Origin: Aliiroseovarius sp.
GTDB lineage: Bacteria; Pseudomonadota; Alphaproteobacteria; Rhodobacterales; Rhodobacteraceae
Direction of reading: 5' to 3'
Assembly (NCBI RefSeq): GCF_030148435.1
Contig: NZ_JASBTN010000028.1
Coordinates: forward strand, 1-35,852
Length of the DNA stretch: 35,852 nucleotides
Shown: positions 6,572-14,218 of the stretch, in pieces
How the letters are laid out: every line of letters begins with the position of its first letter
How positions within the stretch are numbered: the first letter of the stretch is position 1
The notes under the pieces: generated by a model
Database searches by the model: none
Seen by the model: only the letters and a program-made list of their open reading frames with translations
What the model was told of the DNA's origin: nothing
Program-made: the position numbers and the translations under genes

Positions 6572-9055
6572 GTGTTCAATCGTATTGCCAACATCCTATC
6601 CCGGTTTACCGACCTGCACTATCGCCTGCAGGGCGTTGGGTTCGACCTGGTGACACCGGGCGGCCAACACCTGGGACGGGTCGAGAACCTGCGCTGGGCG
6701 CGGGGTGGCCTGTGGCTGGATGGCTGGACCAGGGCCGAGCGGATCACGGTGCGCTGCCGCGACGCCTTCTCTTCGACGCGCCCGGACAGGGCGCGCCCCG
6801 ATGTTGCTGCCATCTTCGGAGAGGATCTGGACGACACGCGCCCCACCGGGTTTGCCCTGCGTCACTCCGGGCGCGGACAGGGACCGGCGCTGATGCTGGA
6901 TCTGAAGGGCGGTGAAACCATCAGACTTGGGATCCCCTGCCCGGCTCTGTGGCGGCGTGGCCTTGCGCGTGCCGCCCTGCTGAGGAAGATGGCGACTGTT
7001 GCGGTGACTGCCTTGCCCCTTGCGCTGCGCTATGCGGTCAGGCGCGATGATCGCCTTCGGGTCGAGCTGAAACGCGCCTTGCGCCTGGACGGGTTGAACG
7101 CGGCGCATTTGCTGGATCCCGACCTGTTTGGCCCGGCCCCGCCCGGCCCGCAGGCTCCCGAGCCGATCACCATCCTCCTGCCGGTCTACAATGCCTTCGA
7201 CCTGCTCCCCGAGGTGCTGGAGCGGGTGCAGACCCATACCGACCTGCCATTTCATCTGGTGATCATCGAGGATGCGAGCCCCGACGAACGGGTGCGCCCT
7301 TTTCTGCGGGCGGCTGCCCTGCGGGATGCGCGGATCGAGCTGCTCGAGAATGACCGGAACCTTGGCTTCATCGGTGCCGTGAACCGGGGCTTGGCCGGTG
7401 CGGTCGAAAGGGGCGGGCATGTGGTGCTGCTGAACTCGGACGCCATGGTGCCGCCGGGCTGGGCCAGCCGCCTGCTGGCGCCGATTCATGCGGACGCGGG
7501 CGTGGCCAGCGTGACGCCCATGTCCAATGATGCTGAAATCTTTACCACCCCCGTGGTCTGCACGCGCCATGACCTTGCTCCCGGCGTTGCCGATGCCATC
7601 GACGAGGCGGCCCGCAGCCTGGGCGGTGCCGTGCAGGCCACGGCGCCGACCGGCGTGGGCTTCTGCATGGCGATAAACGAGGTGTTCCTGTCCAAACTTC
7701 CTGAACTCGACACCGCTTTTGGCCGGGGCTACGGCGAAGAGGTCGACTGGTGCCAGAAGGCCCGCGCCCTGGGTGGGCGGCACGTGGCGCAACCGCGCCT
7801 GTTCGTCGAACACCGGGGCGGGGTCAGTTTCGGCAGTACCGAAAAGCTGCAGCTGGTACGTGAAAACAACGCCATCATAACCCGTCGCTACCCGGGATAT
7901 GACCGCGAGGTTCAGGGCTTTATCCAGGACGATCCGCTGATCTCGAACCGTATGGCTCTGGGCCTGGCCTGGCTGGGAGCCACCGCCGGGGACAGGGCGG
8001 TCCCGATCTATCTGGCGCATTCGCTGGGTGGGGGCGCTGATCATTGGCTGGAGCGTCAACTGCGCCGGGATCTGGCCGAAGGGCCTGGTGTGGTGATCCT
8101 GCGGGTAGGGGGCGCGCTGCGTTGGCGGTTGGAACTGGTCACTGACGCAGGACGAACCGAGGCGTTCTGTGCGGATCCGAAACTGGTGGGTCGCCTGTTG
8201 CAGCCATTGCGCCGCCGCCGGGTGATCTATTCCTGCGGGGTTGGGGATCCGGACCCCGTGTCCCTGCCGGATATCCTGCTGGACCTGGCTGGAGCAGGGG
8301 ATCGGGTCGAGCTGCTTTTGCATGACTATTATCCGATCAGCCCGTCCTACACGCTTTTGGATCATGATGACGTCTTCCGTGGCCCGGTCACTGCATCGCG
8401 TGATGATCTGGCGCACCGGACCCAGCGGCTGGATGGCACCCCCGTTCCGCTGGCCGACTGGCAGAGCAGCTGGGGGCGTCTGGTGGAACGGGCCGATGAG
8501 GTCCGGGTGTTCAGCCAGGCGGCTGCTGACCTCATGCGCGCCGCCTATCCGAATTGCACGCCGGTGTTGCGGCCGCATCAGCTGCCGAGGGGCTTCGACC
8601 CCGTCGACCTACCACGGAATGGGCCAGTGACCATTGCCACGTTGGGCAACCTGAACATTCACAAGGGTGCGGGCGTTGTGGCCGGACTGCACAGGCTGGC
8701 CAGGCGCCGGGACGTGCATGTGGTGGTGCTGGGCCGGATTGACCCGTCTCTGCCCATGCCGGGCGGGTTGACCGTGCACGGCGCCTATGATCCCGCGCAG
8801 CTTCCACACCTTGCCCGGCGCTACGGTATTACCCATTGGCTGATCCCATCGATTTGGCCCGAGACTTTTTCCTTTACCACGCATGAGGCCCTGGCGACCG
8901 GCTTGCCGGTGCTTGGCTTCGACCTGGGCGGGCAGGGCGAGGCATTGCGTCTGGCAGAAAATGGCCACCCGATCCCGCTTGATCCCTCCCGTGACGCGGC
9001 CCGGTCGGTGCTGGACATGCTGGACGCGCTTGCTCCCCCAATGCGTGTTAATTAG
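6572..9055 (+). CDS. Large glycosyltransferase: N-terminal unknown region, GT2 domain and GT4-like C-terminal domain
   Basis: The 827-residue protein starts at a GTG with CGAGG just upstream. Residues 1-190 match no family I recognise. A GT2 (GT-A fold) domain spans about 196-440: ITILLPVYNAFD, VIIEDASPD, ENDRNLGFIGAVNRGL, and LLNSDA as the DxD-like site. GYGEEVDWCQKA and FVEHRGGVSFG follow. From about 480 a GT-B-like segment begins (YLAHSLGGGADHWLER). It ends in the GT4 hallmark WPETFSFTTHEALATGLPVL (about 758-777), where E binds the donor ribose/phosphate. Two catalytic domains imply two consecutive sugar transfers by one polypeptide. It heads a run of same-strand genes ending at 14192. Sugar specificities are not predictable here. 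Confidence 0.85.
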   Translation: MFNRIANILSRFTDLHYRLQGVGFDLVTPGGQHLGRVENLRWARGGLWLDGWTRAERITVRCRDAFSSTRPDRARPDVAAIFGEDLDDTRPTGFALRHSGRGQGPALMLDLKGGETIRLGIPCPALWRRGLARAALLRKMATVAVTALPLALRYAVRRDDRLRVELKRALRLDGLNAAHLLDPDLFGPAPPGPQAPEPITILLPVYNAFDLLPEVLERVQTHTDLPFHLVIIEDASPDERVRPFLRAAALRDARIELLENDRNLGFIGAVNRGLAGAVERGGHVVLLNSDAMVPPGWASRLLAPIHADAGVASVTPMSNDAEIFTTPVVCTRHDLAPGVADAIDEAARSLGGAVQATAPTGVGFCMAINEVFLSKLPELDTAFGRGYGEEVDWCQKARALGGRHVAQPRLFVEHRGGVSFGSTEKLQLVRENNAIITRRYPGYDREVQGFIQDDPLISNRMALGLAWLGATAGDRAVPIYLAHSLGGGADHWLERQLRRDLAEGPGVVILRVGGALRWRLELVTDAGRTEAFCADPKLVGRLLQPLRRRRVIYSCGVGDPDPVSLPDILLDLAGAGDRVELLLHDYYPISPSYTLLDHDDVFRGPVTASRDDLAHRTQRLDGTPVPLADWQSSWGRLVERADEVRVFSQAAADLMRAAYPNCTPVLRPHQLPRGFDPVDLPRNGPVTIATLGNLNIHKGAGVVAGLHRLARRRDVHVVVLGRIDPSLPMPGGLTVHGAYDPAQLPHLARRYGITHWLIPSIWPETFSFTTHEALATGLPVLGFDLGGQGEALRLAENGHPIPLDPSRDAARSVLDMLDALAPPMRVN

Positions 9056-9082
9056 ACATCAATACAACCAATACGACTTTCG

Positions 9083-9961
9083 ATGGAGGCCACCTTGCCC
9101 GATACCCCGCTACGCTCCGGTTTCGTCAACCAAATCGAAGGGATGCATAAGAGGACGCAATCTCAACAGGACAGGTTGAAAGCGGTGACAGACGCCTGCT
9201 TTTCCCTGACCGAATCCGAGCTGCCCCCAATCGAATTCATCAACATGATCGGTTCGGATACGCAGGTCCATTTCAAGGCGGCAATGACCAGTTTCTTTCA
9301 CGAGTTCGCGGTACGGTTCAATCTTACTCCCAGTTCGCGTGTGCTGGATATCGGCTCTGGATGCGGGCGCGTGGGTCTGCCGTTCTCGATCTTCCTGAAG
9401 GATGGCAAGTACTACGGCGTGGATGTTTGGAAGGATGGTGTGGACTGGTGCAACACGCATATCGCGCCCAGCAATCCGAATGTTGAATTCCATCACATGC
9501 AAGCGGCCAACAATTATTACGCGGATGACTACAATCCGTCGGTCGAAAATGAGTACACGCTGGGTTTCATCCCCAAGAAAGGGTTGGACTTCGCCTTTGC
9601 GATCTCGGTCTTTACCCATCTGACGCCGAAGGACAGCCAGGATTACCTGAACGAGCTCGGGCGCACATTGGATGACGAAGGCGCGGCATTCCTGACGTGC
9701 TTCATCATTGATGATTTCTTCTTCCGGCATGTTGAACGCACCGGCATGCACAGGGCGGTGAAACAGCAGGGCGACAGTGGATTCTACCAAGGCTATGCGG
9801 GACAGGATTTCTTTGGGGGCTACACCCGGAAACTGTGGGAAGAGATGTTGACCAAAGCGGGTCTGCGCACGATCGGCCATGAACTGGGATCCTGGGCCTC
9901 GAAACCCGGCGCGCGGGTCTACCAGGACACTTTCGTCGTGATGCGGGCCAAGGGGAGATAA
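9083..9961 (+). CDS. Class I SAM-dependent methyltransferase
   Basis: The 292-residue protein has motif I at VLDIGSGCGRVG (about 87-98) and an acidic motif II region around YYGVDVWKDGVDWC. FAISVFTHLTPKD (motif IV-like) supports a Rossmann-fold methyltransferase. Its place between a glycosyltransferase and a sulfotransferase suggests it methylates a sugar or the polymer end. The start is uncertain: the ATG at 9083 has no ribosome binding site, while GGAGG at 9085-9089 sits five bases before an in-frame TTG at 9095, which may be the true start. Base composition is unusual: the 60 bases from 9481 hold 27 G+C (45%), well under neighbouring genes, hinting at separate acquisition. Confidence 0.82.
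   Translation: MEATLPDTPLRSGFVNQIEGMHKRTQSQQDRLKAVTDACFSLTESELPPIEFINMIGSDTQVHFKAAMTSFFHEFAVRFNLTPSSRVLDIGSGCGRVGLPFSIFLKDGKYYGVDVWKDGVDWCNTHIAPSNPNVEFHHMQAANNYYADDYNPSVENEYTLGFIPKKGLDFAFAISVFTHLTPKDSQDYLNELGRTLDDEGAAFLTCFIIDDFFFRHVERTGMHRAVKQQGDSGFYQGYAGQDFFGGYTRKLWEEMLTKAGLRTIGHELGSWASKPGARVYQDTFVVMRAKGR
9085..9089 (+). promoter_or_regulatory. Ribosome binding site supporting a TTG start at 9095
   Basis: GGAGG lies inside the first codons of the ATG-initiated reading and five bases upstream of the in-frame TTG at 9095. No comparable site precedes the ATG at 9083, so translation may begin at TTG, shortening the protein by four residues. Confidence 0.5.
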
Positions 9962-9963
9962 GC

Positions 9964-10719
9964 GTGGCACACGCCTATCCCGACTTCCTGATCGTCGGCA
10001 TGATGAAGGCCGGCACCACATCGCTCCACCACCATCTGGCGGACCACCGGGGTGTGGTCGAGCCGCTTGAAAAGGAGCTGCATCATTTCACCAGCGATTT
10101 CGGGCCGCGGGTGCCGCAGGCGGCCTGGGGTCTGGAATATGGTGAAAAACTGGGCTTGGAAGGCTGTCAGCCGCGGGCGGGGATGCTGACCGGCGAGGCA
10201 TCGCCCAGCTATATCGCCGTGCCCGAGCGCATTCATGCCTTCAACCCGAACTGCAAGATCATCATCGCCCTGCGCGATCCGGTCTCACGCGCGGTGTCAC
10301 AGTTGCGCCAGTATCACTCGCATGATTTCAAGACCGTCAAAGGAGGATTTGCCCGCCAGTTTGCTGAGGCCGAGGATATCTCCGGGCTCAATGCGGTGGT
10401 CGACAGCACCTACCTCCCGCGCCTCAAGCGGTGGTTTGCCATTTTCCCCCACGATCAGATCGCGCTGGTCAGCTTCGAGGCATTTACCCGCGAACCGCAG
10501 CTGGTGATGAACCGCCTGTTCCGCTGGCTCGGGTTGGACGTGAAACCGATCCGTGAGGAGTTTCGTGGTGCCAAGACCGACGTTCACTACGATGAAAGCG
10601 TGATCCGCAGCCGGTTGGAACAGCATTTCGCCCCGCTGCGTGGGCTGCTTGCCGCCGAGATGGCCGAAAAAAACCTGTTCCTCGTCCCCAATGATTTGTC
10701 GGAGTTCAACAATTATTAG
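9964..10719 (+). CDS. PAPS-dependent sulfotransferase
   Basis: The 251-residue protein shows both PAPS-binding signatures. The 5'-phosphosulfate loop is VGMMKAGTTSLHHHL (K15 and TTS), and the 3'-phosphate site lies in IIIALRDPVSRAVSQLRQY (R104, S108). It would transfer sulfate from PAPS to a hydroxyl, here probably on the polysaccharide or its building blocks. Translation starts at GTG two bases after the methyltransferase stop codon, with GGGGAGA overlapping the end of that gene, so the two are likely translationally coupled. Length is typical of the bacterial sulfotransferase family acting on glycans. The acceptor is inferred from context only. Confidence 0.88.
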   Translation: MAHAYPDFLIVGMMKAGTTSLHHHLADHRGVVEPLEKELHHFTSDFGPRVPQAAWGLEYGEKLGLEGCQPRAGMLTGEASPSYIAVPERIHAFNPNCKIIIALRDPVSRAVSQLRQYHSHDFKTVKGGFARQFAEAEDISGLNAVVDSTYLPRLKRWFAIFPHDQIALVSFEAFTREPQLVMNRLFRWLGLDVKPIREEFRGAKTDVHYDESVIRSRLEQHFAPLRGLLAAEMAEKNLFLVPNDLSEFNNY

Positions 10720-10752
10720 CAAAGTTGAGACAGATTGGGCGAAACCACCCAA

Positions 10753-10774
10753 CCCCGGGGCAAAGCTGCCGGGG
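10753..10774 (+). other. GC-rich hairpin between sulfotransferase and HAD genes
   Basis: CCCCGG at 10753-10758 and CCGGGG at 10769-10774 form a 6-bp stem around a 10-nt loop. No T tract follows, so it is not a standard terminator. It might modulate transcript stability between operon segments. Confidence 0.25.
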
Positions 10775-10834
10775 CGCAGGTAACGGTCAACCAGCCCGGC
10801 CAGAATGGCGGGTTCGAAAGAGGACAGCGAAGGC

Positions 10835-11719
10835 ATGACTGCGCCCGTCACCACGCTCCACCGTTTCGATGCGCTGGAGGACCGCCTGACCGGAGCCCCC
10901 AACCGCTTGGCTCTCTATGCTGATGCCGGGTTTGCCGCGAAATTGACCGACCGGCTGGACCGGCTGCTGAATCGTCCCGATATGGTCCTGTCGCTCGACG
11001 TGTTTGACACGCTGCTTTTGCGCGACAATAGCGCCGAGGTCAGCCGCTTTGTCGAATTCGGCGCTGCGATGGCCGGAATTGCCCGGACCGCCGGATTCGA
11101 TGTGGACCCCGATACTGCCTTCCTCGCGCGACATCGCGGGACTCGGGCCAGCTACCGCACCACCCTCCGGGTCAAAGGGTGCCGCGAAGGGTCGTTGCAC
11201 GAAATCCACCGGGTGGCGTCCCGCCTGTTGGTGGGTGACGACAGCCAGGCCGCCGCATTCATCACCGCCGAACTGGCCGCGGAACAGCGCCGCCTTACCC
11301 TGAACCCCGCATTGGCCAGCTATGTAGCCGAGTTCAAATCGCGCGGCGGGCGCGTGGCGCTGGTCTCTGACATGTACATGCATCGCGACCAAATTCTGAG
11401 CCTGCTGACCGGCGCCGGTGTCGAAATGGATCAGGTGGACCTGCTGATCTCCTCGGCGGATACGAAAGTCAGCAAGGGGTCGGGCGGGATCTTTCCGTTG
11501 GTCGAAGAGGCGCTGGGCGCCGTGCCTGAACAGTTCGTGCACCTGGGCGACAGTTTCCGCGGTGATGTGCGTCAGCCGCGCCTGCGGGGATGGGCCGCGC
11601 AGTTTTTGCCGCTGTCGCGTGCGGATGTAGAGGCGCGGCAGGCTGACCACAAGAAAACGATGGCGGAACTGAGTAGCCGCTTGGGATTCACTCCTGAAAT
11701 CGCCATGCCAAAAGGGTAA
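10835..11719 (+). CDS. HAD superfamily hydrolase-like protein of the polysaccharide locus
   Basis: HAD motifs appear in order: LSLDVFDTLLLR (I), ALVSDMYM (II), TKVSKGSGGIF (III, Lys) and HLGDSFRGDV (IV). Motif I reads DVFDT, so the position two residues after the nucleophile Asp (D55) is Phe rather than the Asp used by HAD phosphatases as acid/base. Phosphatase activity is therefore doubtful. An ATG at 10805 is in frame but lacks a ribosome binding site, whereas the ATG at 10835 has GAGGA ten bases upstream, giving 294 residues. The next gene starts seven bases after the stop and carries an N-terminal region often joined to such HAD domains, so the pair may be a split version of one large protein. 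Confidence 0.8.
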   Translation: MTAPVTTLHRFDALEDRLTGAPNRLALYADAGFAAKLTDRLDRLLNRPDMVLSLDVFDTLLLRDNSAEVSRFVEFGAAMAGIARTAGFDVDPDTAFLARHRGTRASYRTTLRVKGCREGSLHEIHRVASRLLVGDDSQAAAFITAELAAEQRRLTLNPALASYVAEFKSRGGRVALVSDMYMHRDQILSLLTGAGVEMDQVDLLISSADTKVSKGSGGIFPLVEEALGAVPEQFVHLGDSFRGDVRQPRLRGWAAQFLPLSRADVEARQADHKKTMAELSSRLGFTPEIAMPKG

Positions 11720-11726
11720 CACGGCC

Positions 11727-14192
11727 ATGATGAACCATGCAGATATCCGGCCTGCCCCGGCCTCCGATCCGGCCCCTTCAACCCTGACCCGGCGCCTCGG
11801 GCGCGAGGTGCTGGGCCCGGTGATGCATCGGTGGATGCTGGCCCTGCACGACCAGATCTGCCAGTTGGACGATGGCGATACCGTCTTCCTGTTCTGCGCC
11901 CGCGCGGGCCTGCGTATTCAGCGCCTTTATGAGCTTTGGCTTGAAGGGCAAGAACTCGCCCATTGGGCCCCGACGCGAATGTTCTGGATTTCGCGCGTGT
12001 CGATCTGCAAAGGTCTGTGGGCGCGGATGCCCGAGCGCACCGGTATGGTCTTCGCCCGTGAATATTATGACACAGACATGGGGGCGCTGGTGCGTGGCCT
12101 GCTGCGGCACCATCCCAACCGGCTCGCGGGGCTTTGTCTGGACGGGCTGCCCGGCGCGGGCGGATTTCCCGATTGGATCCGCGAAAAAGGCCCGGTCCAG
12201 GCGGTCCTGCGCGGCTACCTGCGCGAGTGTGGTCCGGCGTTGGACGGTGCTCTGGCCGATGTTGCCGGCGCGGCACGGCGCGTGGTGCTGATCGACAGCG
12301 GCTGGCAGGGAACGGCGCAGTCGATGCTGACGCAGGCCTATCCCGAGCGCGACTGGATGGGGCTCTATTTCGGCCGAATCCTGGGGCCGAATCACGACCC
12401 CCTGATCACGCCGGACGTGGTCGGATTGATGTTCGAACGCAACGGTTACGACCCGCAGCAGCCCGCCAGCGCGGTGGCAGCGCATCATCACGTGGTCGAA
12501 TCCTTGCTGGAGCCCAACGGCCCCTCGGTTGAGGAACTGCCCCATGTGCCCTTTGCCGAGGTCGCGCAGGGGTTGATCGATGCCAACCTTTCCGCCCCGG
12601 TCGAATCAGTGGCAGACGCGTTGTGGCTTGAAACCGAGACCTGGATCGCCACCCGTGCCGGGGATCCGGCAACCCAGGTCATGGCCCGCGCCGACGCGGC
12701 CGAGGCCGAGCTGGCACGCCTGCTGATTACCCCCAGCCGCGACGAGGCACTGGCGCTGGTCTGCAAGGACCGGTCGGCCGATTTCGGCAAGGCGCTGGAA
12801 GTGCCGGTGCTGATCGACCCGGCCAGCCCGGCGCATGATGACTTCAATCACCGCCTGTCCGAGGCCCTGTGGAAACCCGGCCAGATCGCGCTGGAAATGA
12901 GCGGCAACCAGGCGCGCGACGCGCAGCTGCGCTCGGTCGGGCTGGAGCCGCCCGACCCGCACAGCCGCGTCCCGGGCACCGGCACAACGTCTGACACCGA
13001 CGCCGACCCGATGCCCGAACCCGGCGAATCCGGTCAGCCCCAGGTTGCGATCATCACCCGTACCAAGGATCGCCCGATCCTGTTGAAGCGCGCCGCCGAA
13101 AGCGTTGCGGCGCAGAGCTGGACCAACTACCTGTGGGTGGTTGTGAACGACGGCGGCGACCGCGCCTCGGTCGAAGAGGTGATCAAGGTCAGCGGTGTCG
13201 ATCCACGCAAGGTGCGGTTGGTGTCGAATTCGGAAAGCCTGGGGATGGAGGCGGCCTCGAATGCCGGCATCCGCAGCGTTCACAGCGACTACGTGGTCAT
13301 TCACGATGACGATGACAGTTGGGCGCCGGAGTTCCTGGCCCGGACGGTGGGCTACCTCGAAGGGCCGACAGGCGCGCGTTATGGCGGGGTTATCACGAAG
13401 AGCGTCTATGTGTCCGAAGAAATCCTGGACGATAAGGTGGTCATTCACGATCGCTGTCCCTATCAGGACTGGGTGCGCAACGTCGAATTCGCAGAAATGG
13501 CCTGCGGGAACTTCTTTCCACCCATCGCTTTCCTGTTCCGCCGCAGCGTTTACGACTCGATCGGCGGATACAATGAAAACCTGCCAGTGCTGGGCGACTG
13601 GTTCTTCAACCTGGAGTTCCTGCTGGAAGCCGATATCGGCATGCTGCATGAACCGCTGGCCAATTATCACCATCGCGACAGGGTTTCGGGGCGCAGCGGG
13701 GTTTATTCCAACTCGGTGATTGGCGGCCATTCGAAACATGTGGAATTCGCCGCCGTGGTGCGCAACGAATTCTTGCGCCGCCATTCGAATTCAAACGTCG
13801 CGGCGCTGACGCTTGCGATGGGCTACATGAATGTGGATACGCGCGGGCGATTGAACAATCTTTCTCATGGACGCCCGGCCGGGCCGGTCGAGGCGGCGTC
13901 GGTCGACACCCTGGAACGGTTGACACTGGTGGCCCAGATCAACGCGGTGTCCGCGCGGCGCTGGTGGATGTTCTGGCGCCGTCAGACACCGCTGGACCCC
14001 GGGGCGGGTTGGGATCAGATCGCACGGGCGGTCCAGCGTCTGTGCATGAGAGTGCCGATTCCAGACAGTTGGGATGAAGCCGGATACCTGTCGCGCAACC
14101 CGGATGTGGCGGGCGTGCTGGGCAAAGGGGGGCTCGCGTCAGGTTTCGAACACTATGTGCGCTGGGGGCGGGCCGAGGGGCGTGCGCGCTGA
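11727..14192 (+). CDS. Glycosyltransferase (GT2) with large N-terminal domain and C-terminal NPDV/EGR motif
   Basis: The 821-residue protein has three parts. Residues 1-430 form a region with VFLFCARAGLRIQRLYELWL, FWISRVSICKG and VVLIDSGWQGTAQSML, of the kind I associate with HAD-linked glycan enzymes; its function is unknown. A GT2 domain follows at about 439-700: VAIITRTKDRPILLKRAAES, VVVNDGGD, HDDDDSW at 526-532 as the metal site, and GDWFFNLEFLLEADIG. The tail (about 787-821) carries YLSRNPDV, HYVRWG and EGR, a short motif recurrent in bacterial surface-glycan and RTX proteins. It starts at ATG (11727 or 11730) with AAAGGG overlapping the end of the HAD gene, so the two are likely co-translated. 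Confidence 0.83.
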   Translation: MMNHADIRPAPASDPAPSTLTRRLGREVLGPVMHRWMLALHDQICQLDDGDTVFLFCARAGLRIQRLYELWLEGQELAHWAPTRMFWISRVSICKGLWARMPERTGMVFAREYYDTDMGALVRGLLRHHPNRLAGLCLDGLPGAGGFPDWIREKGPVQAVLRGYLRECGPALDGALADVAGAARRVVLIDSGWQGTAQSMLTQAYPERDWMGLYFGRILGPNHDPLITPDVVGLMFERNGYDPQQPASAVAAHHHVVESLLEPNGPSVEELPHVPFAEVAQGLIDANLSAPVESVADALWLETETWIATRAGDPATQVMARADAAEAELARLLITPSRDEALALVCKDRSADFGKALEVPVLIDPASPAHDDFNHRLSEALWKPGQIALEMSGNQARDAQLRSVGLEPPDPHSRVPGTGTTSDTDADPMPEPGESGQPQVAIITRTKDRPILLKRAAESVAAQSWTNYLWVVVNDGGDRASVEEVIKVSGVDPRKVRLVSNSESLGMEAASNAGIRSVHSDYVVIHDDDDSWAPEFLARTVGYLEGPTGARYGGVITKSVYVSEEILDDKVVIHDRCPYQDWVRNVEFAEMACGNFFPPIAFLFRRSVYDSIGGYNENLPVLGDWFFNLEFLLEADIGMLHEPLANYHHRDRVSGRSGVYSNSVIGGHSKHVEFAAVVRNEFLRRHSNSNVAALTLAMGYMNVDTRGRLNNLSHGRPAGPVEAASVDTLERLTLVAQINAVSARRWWMFWRRQTPLDPGAGWDQIARAVQRLCMRVPIPDSWDEAGYLSRNPDVAGVLGKGGLASGFEHYVRWGRAEGRAR

Positions 14193-14201
14193 GCCCCCTT
14201 T

Positions 14202-14217
14202 GTGGTCGCGTTACCAC
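14202..14217. other. Small hairpin between convergent glycosyltransferase and RTX genes
   Basis: GTGGT at 14202-14206 and ACCAC at 14213-14217 form a 5-bp stem in the 26-bp convergent spacer. No T run follows on either strand, so efficient termination is doubtful. Nothing else was seen in the spacer. Confidence 0.25.
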
Positions 14218-14218
14218 C

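Noticed and set aside
6596-8578. 660-codon minus-strand frame opposite the large glycosyltransferase
   Set aside because: Shadow of the GT2-GT4 gene; no ribosome binding site or motifs.
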